A DNA stretch of 27,101 bases, taken from the NCBI GenBank assembly GCA_934371915.1, contig CAKROE010000031.1, forward strand, positions 1-27,101. The letters run 5' to 3'. The position numbers and the translations under genes are program-made. Below are positions 15,824 through 23,755 of the stretch, piece after piece. The notes below the pieces were generated by a model, which was not told where the DNA came from, did not search any database, and was given only the letters and a program-made list of their open reading frames with translations. The stretch's first letter is position 1. Every line of letters begins with the position of its first letter. Source of the DNA: an uncultured Blautia sp. (lineage in GTDB: Bacteria; Bacillota; Clostridia; Lachnospirales; Lachnospiraceae).

Positions 15824-17899
15824 TTACTTTGAAGTTTCCGTCATATACATATGCAGTTCATGCAGTGCTCTCGTCGCTGTAATATACTCTGCCTGACGCT
15901 GAAGACCGCTTTCTCTGCCCGCTTTAAATATGCCAAATACCTGATCGAATTCCAGACCTTTTGCAAGATAAAAAGTCGTCACAGTCAGTCCTTTCTTAAA
16001 ACTCTGGCTGTCGCGGTTCATGTAGCAGAGCTGGTTTTCTGCTTCCGGATCGATTTCTTTCAGTCTCTTTTCTATATAAAGGTAAGCGTGTTCTGCTTCC
16101 TTTTCGGTAAGAAAGATCAGAGCTTCTGTCTCAAATTCTTCCCGGCGGTTCAGCCATTTGTCAAGAACAGTCTCAAGTGCTTCCTCTGTCGACGAAAATG
16201 TCCGCTCATCTACCGGCTCACCATGACGTTCAAACAGCTCCATATCCTCAATTCCAGTAAGATGGTTCGCATACTGCGCAACCTCCATCGTATTACGGTA
16301 ACTTCTGTTCATCACGATCTTACGGATATCTTTCCCGAATATCTTCGGAAGAAATTTCAGCACATCCTGTGTCTCGTCTTCCATTGTCTGGGCCTTATCT
16401 CCCAGAATGGTCATTCTGCACGGGAACATTTTACGGATCAGCAGATACTGGATCCACGAATAATCCTGCATCTCATCCACCACAACGTGCTTGATCCCGT
16501 GATGGTTTCGGCACTGGTACAGGGTGTACTTAAGATAAAGCACCGGATATACATCTTCATATCGGAGGCGGCGCTTCTCAATCTGGCAGTGTGGAAGCGG
16601 CCGGTATCCTTCTTCTTCAAGGAAACGGCTGTACAGCACATAACAGTCTCTTGTCTCGTACATGCTTCTGAAGCGTTCCATCACTTCTTCGCGCTCTTCA
16701 TCAGAAAGATCTCTGTCTCTCAGTGTCTCCACCTGGTCAATAAAATATTCTGCGACAGAATGCATTCTGGAAAGAAGCGGTACATCCAGAAATTTAAAAT
16801 AAAACAGATCAATAATCTCTTTTTCGCTCAGTGTGCAGCCTCTGTATTCCACATCGCGAAAATTCATCAGCTCATCTTCCAGTCTGAGGACAAAACCATC
16901 CAGCTTCGAAACGAATTCCGGTGACTGTTTCTCTCTGCACATCATCTGTATCTTCGGATTGATCACCGTACGTTCGATCTGGTCGTAACGATCCTCACAG
17001 TCACCGACAATGTCCTTAAGTTCTCTGTATGCAAACAGGTCAAAACTCATCTCTCGGATATTTTCCTCACCCAGTTCCGGAAGGATATGTGAAATGTAAT
17101 CTGCAAAGACTCCGTTCGGTGACAGGATCAGTACATTAGATGATTTCAGGTTTTCTCTGTCATGGTACAGAAGATATGCAATTCTGTGCAGTGCTACGGA
17201 TGTCTTACCGCTTCCTGCCGCTCCCTGAATCACCATGATCCTGTCTTTGGTATTGCGGATGATCTCATTTTGCTCTTTCTGGATCGTCCGGACGATATTT
17301 TTGAGCTGTACCTCTCCGTTGCTTCCAAGCTCTGCTCCGAGAATTTCGTCGTCTATCTTGACATCGCTTTCAAATTCATAGAGCATCTTGCCTTTACGGA
17401 TCTTGTACTGCCATTTTGAAGTCACTTCACCTTCAAAAATTCCCGATGGTGCCTCGTAAGACGCCGGACCTTTATCGTAATCATAAAAGAGTCCGCTCAC
17501 CGGTGCTCTCCAGTCATACACAAGAGGAAGGCTTCCTGCGCTCTCGGAGAGGTTGCCGATTCCTATATAAAAGGTCTCTGCCTCCTCATCTCCGTCATAC
17601 CGGAAATCCACTCTGCCAAAAAATGGCGAGTCCTGCATCTTTTTGAAGCGTTTGCGAAGGCGAAACTGCTCTTCATTGGCATTCATCTGGCGGAAAAGTG
17701 CCTGCTGATTATCATAATCCTCATATCCGTACTGATCCATCTCAGTATAGTTTTCCCAGTAATATTCATGCATGTCCTCGATTTCTTTCTCGCCTTCGAG
17801 AATTGCCGCATCTGCCTGGGCAAGACGGTCATTCAGACATTTTAATACATATTGCAGATATTCCCTGCCGTTTTTTATATTTTCCATGAAATTGATCAC
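15824..17899 (-). CDS. helD: HelD-like RNA polymerase-associated UvrD-family helicase
   Basis: A 691-residue superfamily 1 ATPase. The N-terminal part (about 1-95) is a charged coiled coil, as in HelD proteins where it inserts into RNA polymerase. This is followed by the PLVYDWRAPVSGLFYDY segment characteristic of the family, Walker A GAAGSGKT (226-233), Walker B DEMQD (475-479), GDKAQTM, NRSYRN and a C-terminal TTFYLAKGLEFDQVFGIF motif. HelD binds stalled or inactive RNA polymerase and recycles it using ATP; some relatives protect against rifamycins. GTG at 17899 has GAGGAG only two bases away, and ATG at 17887 (MENIKN) lies 14 bases from it, so the exact start is uncertain by four codons. 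It is apparently monocistronic with a leader of about 115 bases. Confidence 0.88.
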   Translation of the reverse strand: MINFMENIKNGREYLQYVLKCLNDRLAQADAAILEGEKEIEDMHEYYWENYTEMDQYGYEDYDNQQALFRQMNANEEQFRLRKRFKKMQDSPFFGRVDFRYDGDEEAETFYIGIGNLSESAGSLPLVYDWRAPVSGLFYDYDKGPASYEAPSGIFEGEVTSKWQYKIRKGKMLYEFESDVKIDDEILGAELGSNGEVQLKNIVRTIQKEQNEIIRNTKDRIMVIQGAAGSGKTSVALHRIAYLLYHDRENLKSSNVLILSPNGVFADYISHILPELGEENIREMSFDLFAYRELKDIVGDCEDRYDQIERTVINPKIQMMCREKQSPEFVSKLDGFVLRLEDELMNFRDVEYRGCTLSEKEIIDLFYFKFLDVPLLSRMHSVAEYFIDQVETLRDRDLSDEEREEVMERFRSMYETRDCYVLYSRFLEEEGYRPLPHCQIEKRRLRYEDVYPVLYLKYTLYQCRNHHGIKHVVVDEMQDYSWIQYLLIRKMFPCRMTILGDKAQTMEDETQDVLKFLPKIFGKDIRKIVMNRSYRNTMEVAQYANHLTGIEDMELFERHGEPVDERTFSSTEEALETVLDKWLNRREEFETEALIFLTEKEAEHAYLYIEKRLKEIDPEAENQLCYMNRDSQSFKKGLTVTTFYLAKGLEFDQVFGIFKAGRESGLQRQAEYITATRALHELHMYMTETSK

Positions 17900-17923
17900 T
17901 GCTCCTCGTTGTCTTATGCAGGA

Positions 17924-17950
17924 AAATCATGTCGTATTGTTACATGATTT
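17924..17950 (-). promoter_or_regulatory. Inverted repeat in the helD leader
   Basis: A perfect 9-bp inverted repeat, AAATCATGT at 17924-17932 and ACATGATTT at 17942-17950 with a 9-base loop, lies between the helD promoter and start. Bases beyond the stem (AGGA/TCCT) extend the pairing with a one-base bulge. It could be an operator or a leader hairpin. No T run follows in the direction of helD transcription, so it is not a simple terminator. Confidence 0.6.
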
Positions 17951-18020
17951 CTCCTATTTTATCATATAAGGTCTGCTCCTCTGTAAGCAGCTTGTTTCCT
18001 GTTTGTAACTGTGGCTTAAT

Positions 18021-18049
18021 ATTATACAGAAAAAAAGAGGTTATGACAA
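18021..18049 (-). promoter_or_regulatory. Promoter of helD
   Basis: On the minus strand -35 TTGTCA (18049-18044), a 17-base spacer and consensus -10 TATAAT (18026-18021) are present. Transcription would start near 18014 and give a leader of about 115 bases. Hairpin array copy 1 starts about 30 bases upstream of the -35. Confidence 0.75.
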
Positions 18050-18077
18050 GGATAATAAATGAACTGATAAGAGTCTT

Positions 18078-18289
18078 CTCGGGATTATCAAAGACTTTCG
18101 GTTTTGAAACAGCTTCGGAATTCGGAAACACTATAGCTCTCTTCATTCTGCTAAAAACATGGGGAAAAATTGCACAACTCGCTAACGCTCAGACAATGCA
18201 CTTTTTCCCCATAACGCAGCTCTCGAGAGCTTAAGTGTTACCAAAAATTCCTCCAGAGGTTCCCAAACCGAAAGTCTTTATATCCCGAG
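18078..18289. repeat. Hairpin A, copy 1
   Basis: The outer arms CTCGGGAT (18078-18085) and ATCCCGAG (18282-18289) continue into a 15-bp perfect stem, AAAGACTTTCGGTTT with AAACCGAAAGTCTTT. Inner stems are GGAATT/AATTCC, AACACT/AGTGTT, AGCTCTC (18135-18141)/GAGAGCT (18225-18231), and a 16-bp stem with one mismatch at 18159-18174/18197-18212. The 22-base apical loop is 18175-18196. Confidence 0.85.
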
Positions 18290-18320
18290 TCCCTCTTCTT
18301 CCCTCATTTATTATGCCGCG

Positions 18321-18411
18321 GGAGGCGGCAACCGGGCGGGGCAGGCTGGGACGGACGACCGCGGGGAGGTGCAAAGCGCCCCCAGCCGATCTCCGTCCCA
18401 GCCGCTCCTCC
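18321..18411. repeat. GC-rich hairpin M, copy 1
   Basis: A perfect 12-bp stem GGCTGGGACGGA (18344-18355) with TCCGTCCCAGCC (18392-18403), plus outer GGAGG/CCTCC pairing. The stretch is strikingly G+C-rich compared with its surroundings. The matching position in copy 2 is AT-rich and holds a different, weaker hairpin. Confidence 0.7.
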
Positions 18412-18418
18412 GTTTCCT

Positions 18419-18733
18419 CGAACAAAGTACGGAGATGGATGGGAAAAAGAAAAACTCCCGTCAGGAATGCCCGTAATTATCATCTGTGTCTGTCTCGCCT
18501 GAAAAACTTCGTAGAGATTCTTAGTGTACAGGTTTTTGCATTGATGCAGAAAATGCTGCTGTCTGAGCATCTTTGATGCGAGTTCAGCATTTTCTGTATC
18601 GTTCTTAGCAAAGTTCTGTATACATAGAATCACAGAAGTTTTGAATTGAGACAGACATAGATGATAATTCACGGGCTATCCTAACCGGAGTCCTTTTCTT
18701 TACATTCCCATCATCACCGGGAATCCTTTATCG
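18419..18733. repeat. Hairpin B, copy 1
   Basis: A foldback of about 315 bp. The outermost pairs join the CGAACAAAGTACGG side with CCGGGAATCCTTTATCG. Next, GATGGATGGG pairs with CCCATCATC and ACTCC with GGAGT. GCCCGT plus AATTATCATCTGTGTCTGTC (from 18469) pairs with its complement ending at 18676, with one G-U and one bulge. The inner stem GATGCAGAAAATGCTG (18543-18558) pairs with CAGCATTTTCTGTATC (18585-18600). The 26-base apical loop is 18559-18584. Confidence 0.82.
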
Positions 18734-20584
18734 TTATGAACAAAGCTCCGACGAACTGTTATCAAACTGACTGTTATAAAGATCGGCATAGAATCCTTTC
18801 GCCGCCAGCAGTTCTTCATGGTTACCCTGCTCAATAATATCTCCGTCTTTCATAACAAGGATCAGATCCGCATCTTTGATCGTAGAAAGTCGATGCGCAA
18901 TAACGAAGCTGGTTCTTCCCTTCATCAGATTGTCCATTGCTTTCTGGATCTGCATCTCTGTTCTCGTATCGACAGAGGATGTTGCCTCATCAAGGATCAG
19001 GATCTTGTTGTCCGCAAGAATTGCTCTTGCGATCGTAAGAAGCTGTTTCTGTCCCTGTGAAATGTTACTTGTTTCTTCATCCAGCACCATCTGATAGCCG
19101 CCCGGCTGCTGCATGATAAAGTTATGGATATGCGCTGCCTTTGCTGCTGCAATGACTTCTTCATCCGTTGCATCCAGTCGTCCGTAGCGGATATTTTCCA
19201 TGATTGTTCCGGAGAACAGCCATGTATCCTGAAGTACCATACCGAACATCTCATGAAGCTCGCTTCTGTTGAAATTTTTGACATCATGGCCATCTACTTT
19301 GATAGCACCTTTGTTTACATCGTAGAAACGCATCAGCAGTTTAACCATCGTCGTTTTACCGGCACCGGTCGGTCCTACGATTGCGATCTTCTGTCCGTCA
19401 TGTACATCTGCTGAGAAATCATGAATGATAATCTTATCCGGATTGTAACCGAACTCCACATGTTCAAACTGGACATTTCCTTCCAGCCCTTCAATGGAAT
19501 CCGGATTTTCCGGCTGCTGTACTTCCTCTTCCTCATCAAGAAATTCAAAAACTCGCTCAGATGCGGCTGCGGAAGACTGCAGAAGGTTTGTTACCTGTGC
19601 GATCTGCTGGATCGGCTGTGTAAAGTTACGGATATACTGGAAAAATGACTGGATATCCCCGACTTCGATCGATCCTTTGATAACAAAGATTCCACCGAGA
19701 AGTGCTACCATTACATAACCAAGATTTCCGACGAACTGCATGATCGGCATCATCATTCCTGAGAAGAACTGTGATTTCCATGCAGATTCATAAAGTTTTT
19801 TGTTATCCTTTTCAAATTCTTCAAGTACATCGTTTTCTTTATTAAATACTCTTACCACATCATGACCGCCGAAGTTTTCTTCGATCTGACCGTTGACTGC
19901 ACCAAGGTAATTCTGCTGTGCCTGGAAGTATTTCTGTGAATGCTTCATCACCATCTGAATAATAAACATGGATACCGGCAGGATCAGAAGTGCAGCCAGC
20001 GTCATCCACACATTGATGGAAAGCATCATAATAAATACACCGATCAGTGTAGTTACTGATGTGATAAGCTGTGTCAGACTCTGATTAAGACTCATCTGAA
20101 GAGTATCAATATCGTTTGTTACCCTCGAAAGAATTTCACCGTTTGTTCTACTTTCAAAATAATTCAATGGCAGATGATTTATTTTCTTTGAAATATCTTT
20201 ACGGAGATTGTAGGTCACGTCATTGGAAATTCCGGTCATGATCCATCCCTGAATGAAGGAGAAGCATGCACTTGCCACATACAGTCCCAGTGTCCACAGA
20301 AGGATCGTTCCGATCTTCGCAAAGTCAATGCCACCAGTTCCGTTTACTTTTGCAACAAGACCTGTATAAAGTTCAGTCGTTGCTTTACCAAGAATCTTCG
20401 GTCCAACAATATTAAATACAGTTCCTGCAATCGCAAAAATAAATACCAGCACAAAACGCATTTTATAGCGGCTCATATAACGGAACAGTTTGCTCATCGC
20501 ACCTTTGAAATCTTTTGCTTTTTCCGTCGGGCGCATGCCTCTTCCGTGTCCGCCCATTGGTCCACGTCGTCTCTGTTCACTCAT
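18734..20584 (-). CDS. ABC exporter half-transporter, catalytic NBD partner
   Basis: A 616-residue type IV (ABCB-like) exporter half with an N-terminal membrane domain (about 40-335, six helices) and a C-terminal ATPase. Walker A is GPTGAGKT (404-411), the signature NISQGQ (507-512) and Walker B ILDE with the catalytic glutamate E533. The H-loop VIAHRLST is intact. It overlaps the upstream ABC gene by ATGA, with AGGAGG eight bases before its ATG, so the two are made together and probably form a heterodimer. The N-terminal 25 residues are rich in Gly and Arg. A MarR repressor heads the operon, which suggests drug or metabolite efflux; the substrate is unknown. Confidence 0.94.
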   Translation of the reverse strand: MSEQRRRGPMGGHGRGMRPTEKAKDFKGAMSKLFRYMSRYKMRFVLVFIFAIAGTVFNIVGPKILGKATTELYTGLVAKVNGTGGIDFAKIGTILLWTLGLYVASACFSFIQGWIMTGISNDVTYNLRKDISKKINHLPLNYFESRTNGEILSRVTNDIDTLQMSLNQSLTQLITSVTTLIGVFIMMLSINVWMTLAALLILPVSMFIIQMVMKHSQKYFQAQQNYLGAVNGQIEENFGGHDVVRVFNKENDVLEEFEKDNKKLYESAWKSQFFSGMMMPIMQFVGNLGYVMVALLGGIFVIKGSIEVGDIQSFFQYIRNFTQPIQQIAQVTNLLQSSAAASERVFEFLDEEEEVQQPENPDSIEGLEGNVQFEHVEFGYNPDKIIIHDFSADVHDGQKIAIVGPTGAGKTTMVKLLMRFYDVNKGAIKVDGHDVKNFNRSELHEMFGMVLQDTWLFSGTIMENIRYGRLDATDEEVIAAAKAAHIHNFIMQQPGGYQMVLDEETSNISQGQKQLLTIARAILADNKILILDEATSSVDTRTEMQIQKAMDNLMKGRTSFVIAHRLSTIKDADLILVMKDGDIIEQGNHEELLAAKGFYADLYNSQFDNSSSELCS

Positions 20585-22743
20585 GCCAATTCCTCCTCTG
20601 ACAGCTGACTCATTGCAATCTGACGGTAAACTTCACAGTTTTTCATCAGTTCTTTATGTGTACCGATACCTGCCATATGTCCGTCATCCAGAACAATAAT
20701 CTTGTCAGCGTTCAAAATTGTACTGATACGCTGTGCCACAATGATTGTTGTTGCATCTTTTGTATGTGCTTTGAGTGCTTTACGCAAAGTACTGTCGGTC
20801 TTGAAATCCAGTGCAGAAAAGCTGTCGTCAAAAATAAATATCTCAGGTTTCTTGGCGATTGCCCTTGCTATGGAAAGACGCTGTTTCTGACCACCGGATA
20901 CGTTGGTTCCTCCCTGTGAAATTGGAGAATCGTATGTTTCCGGTTTTGCATCAATAAATTCTGTTGCCTGAGCTACTTCCGCTGCTTCTTTTACTTCTTC
21001 GACGGAAATGTCCGTCTTACCGTAACGAATATTGGAATCAATCGTACCTGAGAAAAGAATTCCCTTCTGCGGTACATATCCAAGCCTTGATCTGACATCT
21101 TTCTGTGTCATATCACGGACATCAACTCCGTCTACAAGGATACGTCCCTTCGTCACATCGTAGAATCGTGGAATCAGATTAACAAGTGTACTCTTGCCGC
21201 TTCCGGTACTTCCGATCACAGCGATCGTCTCACCTTTTTCTGCTTTGAAGGAAATATCTGTCAGTACATTTTCTCCTGCTTCCGGATATGCAAAGCTTAC
21301 ATGGTCAAATTCTACAGTTCCCTTTACATCTTCTGCCGGCAGAACCGGATTTTCCGGATCCGTAACACTTACTTTTGTTTTCAGTACGTCGTTAATACGG
21401 AGTGCTGCGACATTTGCTCTCGGAAGCATAATAGACATCGCTGTGATCATCAGGAAGGACATGATGATCTGCATTGCATACTGGATAAATGCCATAACAT
21501 TACCAACCTGCATAGTTCCGTTATCTACCGCATAAGCACCACTGTAAATAATCAGAACGGAAACGCCATTCATAATAAGCATCATCGTCGGCATCATAAA
21601 TGTCATACAGCGGTTGACAAACAGGTTTGTCTTTGTCAGTCTTTCGTTGGCTTCCTCGAAACGTTCTTCCTCATGTTTCTCCCTGCTGAATGCACGGATA
21701 ACCGGAATACCGGTAAGGATTTCTCTTGTCACAAGATTCAGCTTATCAACCAGTGTCTGTAATACTGTAAATTTCGGCATTGCCACCTGGAACAGAACAA
21801 TGATCACCACAAGAATAAGTCCAACTGCCAGACCAAGGATCCAGGTCATGGAGGAATCTGTTTTTAATACGCGGATCACTCCACCGATACCAAGAATCGG
21901 TGCATACAGTACAATACGGAAAAGCATTGTCATAACCTGCTGTACCTGCTGGATATCATTTGTACATCGTGTGATAAGTGATGCAGTTGAAAACTTATGA
22001 TACTCTTTGCTTGAAAAAGTGATAACCTTTCGGTATACCGCATTTCTCAGATCGTGACCGAGTGATGCTGCAACTCTGGAAGAAAGAAATACCACACAGA
22101 TTGCGCAGAGCATTGTGATCAGTGCCATGCCAAGCATTCTCACACCGGCCATCTTGATGTAATGCATCTGGATCGCATCGACGTCTTCGCCAATTGCTTC
22201 ATACTCGCTTTTTACGTAGGAAACACCGGCCTGTGTGATAATGGAATCCTGCATGCTGTCAATTTTTTCGCTGATTTTTTCTGCCATGGCATCCAGTGCT
22301 TCTTTCGGCATCATCGCAAGTGCCTGCATCGGATCTGTGCCTTCCGGAATGCCCATCTGTGTAAGCATGGCATTTACTTCATCACCACCGGAAGAAAAGC
22401 TTGCCACGATGATCATCGGCTTTCCGAAGATGCTGTTTAATTCATCTCTTTCTTCGGAAGTCACATCGTCTTTCAACACAAGAAGATCACCGTCTTCTTC
22501 ATAAAAGGAATCTACGGTATCTTTGTCGTCATCGTCCATAAACAACTGAAGACTGTCCATGGATGTCTTTCGGATCTTTTCCGGTACGCTGTCTTCAATA
22601 CCACTCTGCTGGATTCCCACATTGACGATTTTGGATGTGTAATCCGGCAGGGAAAGATCGCAATATGCCTGAAGAAACAGAAGTGCTATGATCAGTACCA
22701 CATAGCCTGCTGATTTTTTCAGATATTTCATCAGTTTGATCAC
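20581..22743 (-). CDS. ABC exporter half-transporter with degenerate ATP site and large extracytoplasmic insert
   Basis: A 720-residue ABC exporter half starting at GTG, with GAGG overlapping the marR stop. Walker A is GSTGSGKS (511-518) and the signature NVSGGQ (614-619). Walker B reads FIFDD, so aspartate (D640) replaces the catalytic glutamate, and the H-loop reads VAQRIST with glutamine in place of histidine. This is the pattern of the degenerate half in heterodimeric exporters of the TM287/288 and BmrCD type. Between the first (about 12-28) and second (about 198-220) membrane helices lies an acidic soluble region of about 150 residues, predicted outside the cell and absent from minimal exporters. 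Its function is not known to me. Its TGA overlaps the partner gene. Confidence 0.94.
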   Translation of the reverse strand: MIKLMKYLKKSAGYVVLIIALLFLQAYCDLSLPDYTSKIVNVGIQQSGIEDSVPEKIRKTSMDSLQLFMDDDDKDTVDSFYEEDGDLLVLKDDVTSEERDELNSIFGKPMIIVASFSSGGDEVNAMLTQMGIPEGTDPMQALAMMPKEALDAMAEKISEKIDSMQDSIITQAGVSYVKSEYEAIGEDVDAIQMHYIKMAGVRMLGMALITMLCAICVVFLSSRVAASLGHDLRNAVYRKVITFSSKEYHKFSTASLITRCTNDIQQVQQVMTMLFRIVLYAPILGIGGVIRVLKTDSSMTWILGLAVGLILVVIIVLFQVAMPKFTVLQTLVDKLNLVTREILTGIPVIRAFSREKHEEERFEEANERLTKTNLFVNRCMTFMMPTMMLIMNGVSVLIIYSGAYAVDNGTMQVGNVMAFIQYAMQIIMSFLMITAMSIMLPRANVAALRINDVLKTKVSVTDPENPVLPAEDVKGTVEFDHVSFAYPEAGENVLTDISFKAEKGETIAVIGSTGSGKSTLVNLIPRFYDVTKGRILVDGVDVRDMTQKDVRSRLGYVPQKGILFSGTIDSNIRYGKTDISVEEVKEAAEVAQATEFIDAKPETYDSPISQGGTNVSGGQKQRLSIARAIAKKPEIFIFDDSFSALDFKTDSTLRKALKAHTKDATTIIVAQRISTILNADKIIVLDDGHMAGIGTHKELMKNCEVYRQIAMSQLSEEELA

Positions 22744-22753
22744 TTTTGCTGCC

Positions 22754-23245
22754 TCACTTTCTTTGTGTCATTTTTCCGGATGTTCCGGGTATTTTATCAA
22801 TGTTCTCTGTAATCTGCTCCAACATTCTTCTCAAAAGGCAAAGTTCTGTTTCGCTGAGACCATCGAGAAGAATCTTTTCATTTTCCTGGACTTTCTTCAT
22901 GCCATTCTCTTTTGCCTGTTTGCCTTTTTCTGTCAGATAGATTCTGGAGAGACGCTGATCTTTTTCATCGGCTGCCCTGTAAAGAAATCCTGCTTTTTCC
23001 AGTCGCTGGACAGTCACATTGACGGTCGGCGGTTTGATTCTTAAATGTTCTGCGATCTCACGCTGGCTCAGTCCGTCTTTGTATGCCAGTAATCCAAGTA
23101 CCGGAATCTGTCCCGGATAAATCCCCAGTTCCTGCATCTGTCCAAAGCACTTTCCCATGAATCGGCGGTCAATTCTCATAAACATGGATAAAAAACTGTC
23201 CTTATGCTCCGGTGGGCAAAACTCTGGTTCTCCTTCTGTAAACAC
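22754..23245 (-). CDS. MarR-family transcriptional regulator
   Basis: A 163-residue winged-helix regulator. The DNA-binding part reads DGLSQREIAEHLRIKPPTVN followed by VTVQRLEKAGFLYR and the wing DEKDQRLSRIYLTEKGK, the MarR hallmark. The start is GTG with GGAGG seven bases upstream. It is first in the operon, ten bases before the ABC exporter genes. It probably represses the operon from the repeated TTAGTCGG sites upstream and releases on binding a small molecule. The ligand is unknown. Confidence 0.94.
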   Translation of the reverse strand: MFTEGEPEFCPPEHKDSFLSMFMRIDRRFMGKCFGQMQELGIYPGQIPVLGLLAYKDGLSQREIAEHLRIKPPTVNVTVQRLEKAGFLYRAADEKDQRLSRIYLTEKGKQAKENGMKKVQENEKILLDGLSETELCLLRRMLEQITENIDKIPGTSGKMTQRK

Positions 23246-23278
23246 CTCTTCACCTCCATAAGTAATGTTTGTAGTTTG

Positions 23279-23307
23279 TTAGTCGGTTATTAATTAGTCG
23301 GCTAATT
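23279..23307. promoter_or_regulatory. Probable MarR operator
   Basis: TTAGTCGG occurs twice, at 23279-23286 and 23294-23301, 15 bases apart. The second lies in a perfect inverted repeat, AATTAG-TCGG-CTAATT (23292-23307). The site is just downstream of the putative -10, where a bound repressor would block initiation. Confidence 0.6.
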
Positions 23308-23311
23308 GATT

Positions 23312-23340
23312 ATTATATGCATTTGCACAAAAAAAGCAAT
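23312..23340 (-). promoter_or_regulatory. Promoter of the marR-ABC operon
   Basis: On the minus strand a consensus -10 TATAAT (23317-23312) lies 17 bases from ATTGCT (23340-23335), a weak -35. The remaining upstream bases to 23430 are very AT-rich and contain no gene. Confidence 0.5.
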
Positions 23341-23429
23341 GGTTTTTTATGAATTTCACAGTTTTTTTATATTTTCCTTATAAAAAACATTTTGCTTAGC
23401 TAATTAATAAAAAAATATATATATTTCAC

Positions 23430-23644
23430 GCTGAAGCAGTACCAGACTCCCAACATGGAAACGGCTTCGGAATTTGGAAATACTATGTCTCTCTTCATTC
23501 TGCTAAATACATGGCGAAAAAGTGCATAACTCGCTAACGCTCAAACAATGCACTTTTTCGCCATAACGCAGTCTGCTGAGAGACTAAGTATTACCATAAA
23601 TTCCTGCAGATGTTTCCTGTTTGGGAGTCTGGTACTGTCTCAGC
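23430..23644. repeat. Hairpin A, copy 2
   Basis: The outer arms AGTACCAGACTCCCA and TGGGAGTCTGGTACT are perfectly complementary over 15 bp and unrelated in most positions to the copy 1 arms. Inner stems are GGAAAC/GTTTCC, GGAATT/AATTCC, AATACT/AGTATT, GTCTCTC (23487-23493)/GAGAGAC (23578-23584), and a perfect 16-bp stem at 23511-23526/23549-23564. The 22-base loop 23527-23548 matches copy 1 at 20 positions. Confidence 0.85.
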
Positions 23645-23700
23645 TGATATTCTATATTTTCATATTATCTGGCCGGACACTCAATATTTTTTATCTTCAA

Positions 23701-23755
23701 AGTATAAGAGCACTTCTGTTCCTTCATAAAACACGGTGGAGTGCCACACTATACT
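23701..23755. repeat. Hairpin M, copy 2
   Basis: AGTATA then CACT at the left (23701-23714) pairs with AGTG and TATACT at the right (23740-23755), leaving an internal loop. It is weaker and AT-rich compared with the GC-rich hairpin at the same place in copy 1. Confidence 0.45.

Larger units (their letters stand above)
18078..18733. repeat. Long hairpin array, copy 1 (A-M-B)
   Basis: This 656-bp block fills most of the gap between helD and the ABC exporter operon and holds no credible gene. It consists of three consecutive long inverted repeats: A (18078-18289), M (18321-18411) and B (18419-18733). A second copy with the same order and orientation lies at 23430-24076. Conserved parts include both apical loops and the segments GATGGATGGG and CCCATCATCACCGGGA, which form the outer part of B. 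The block ends directly at the stop codon of the ABC gene. I cannot tell whether it acts as DNA or as RNA, nor on which strand. Confidence 0.85.

Noticed and set aside
15851..16924. Open frame of about 350 codons opposite helD
   Set aside because: It is a low-plausibility sequence without a start signal, lying opposite the conserved HelD ATPase motifs.
18231..18672. Short open frames across the hairpin array copy 1
   Set aside because: They exist on both strands through palindromic and GC-rich sequence, with no ribosome sites and no counterpart in copy 2.
18701..18726. ATTCCC...GGGAAT as a simple terminator of the ABC operon
   Set aside because: No T tract follows on the minus strand, and the same bases pair better with GATGGATGGG in the outer stem of hairpin B.
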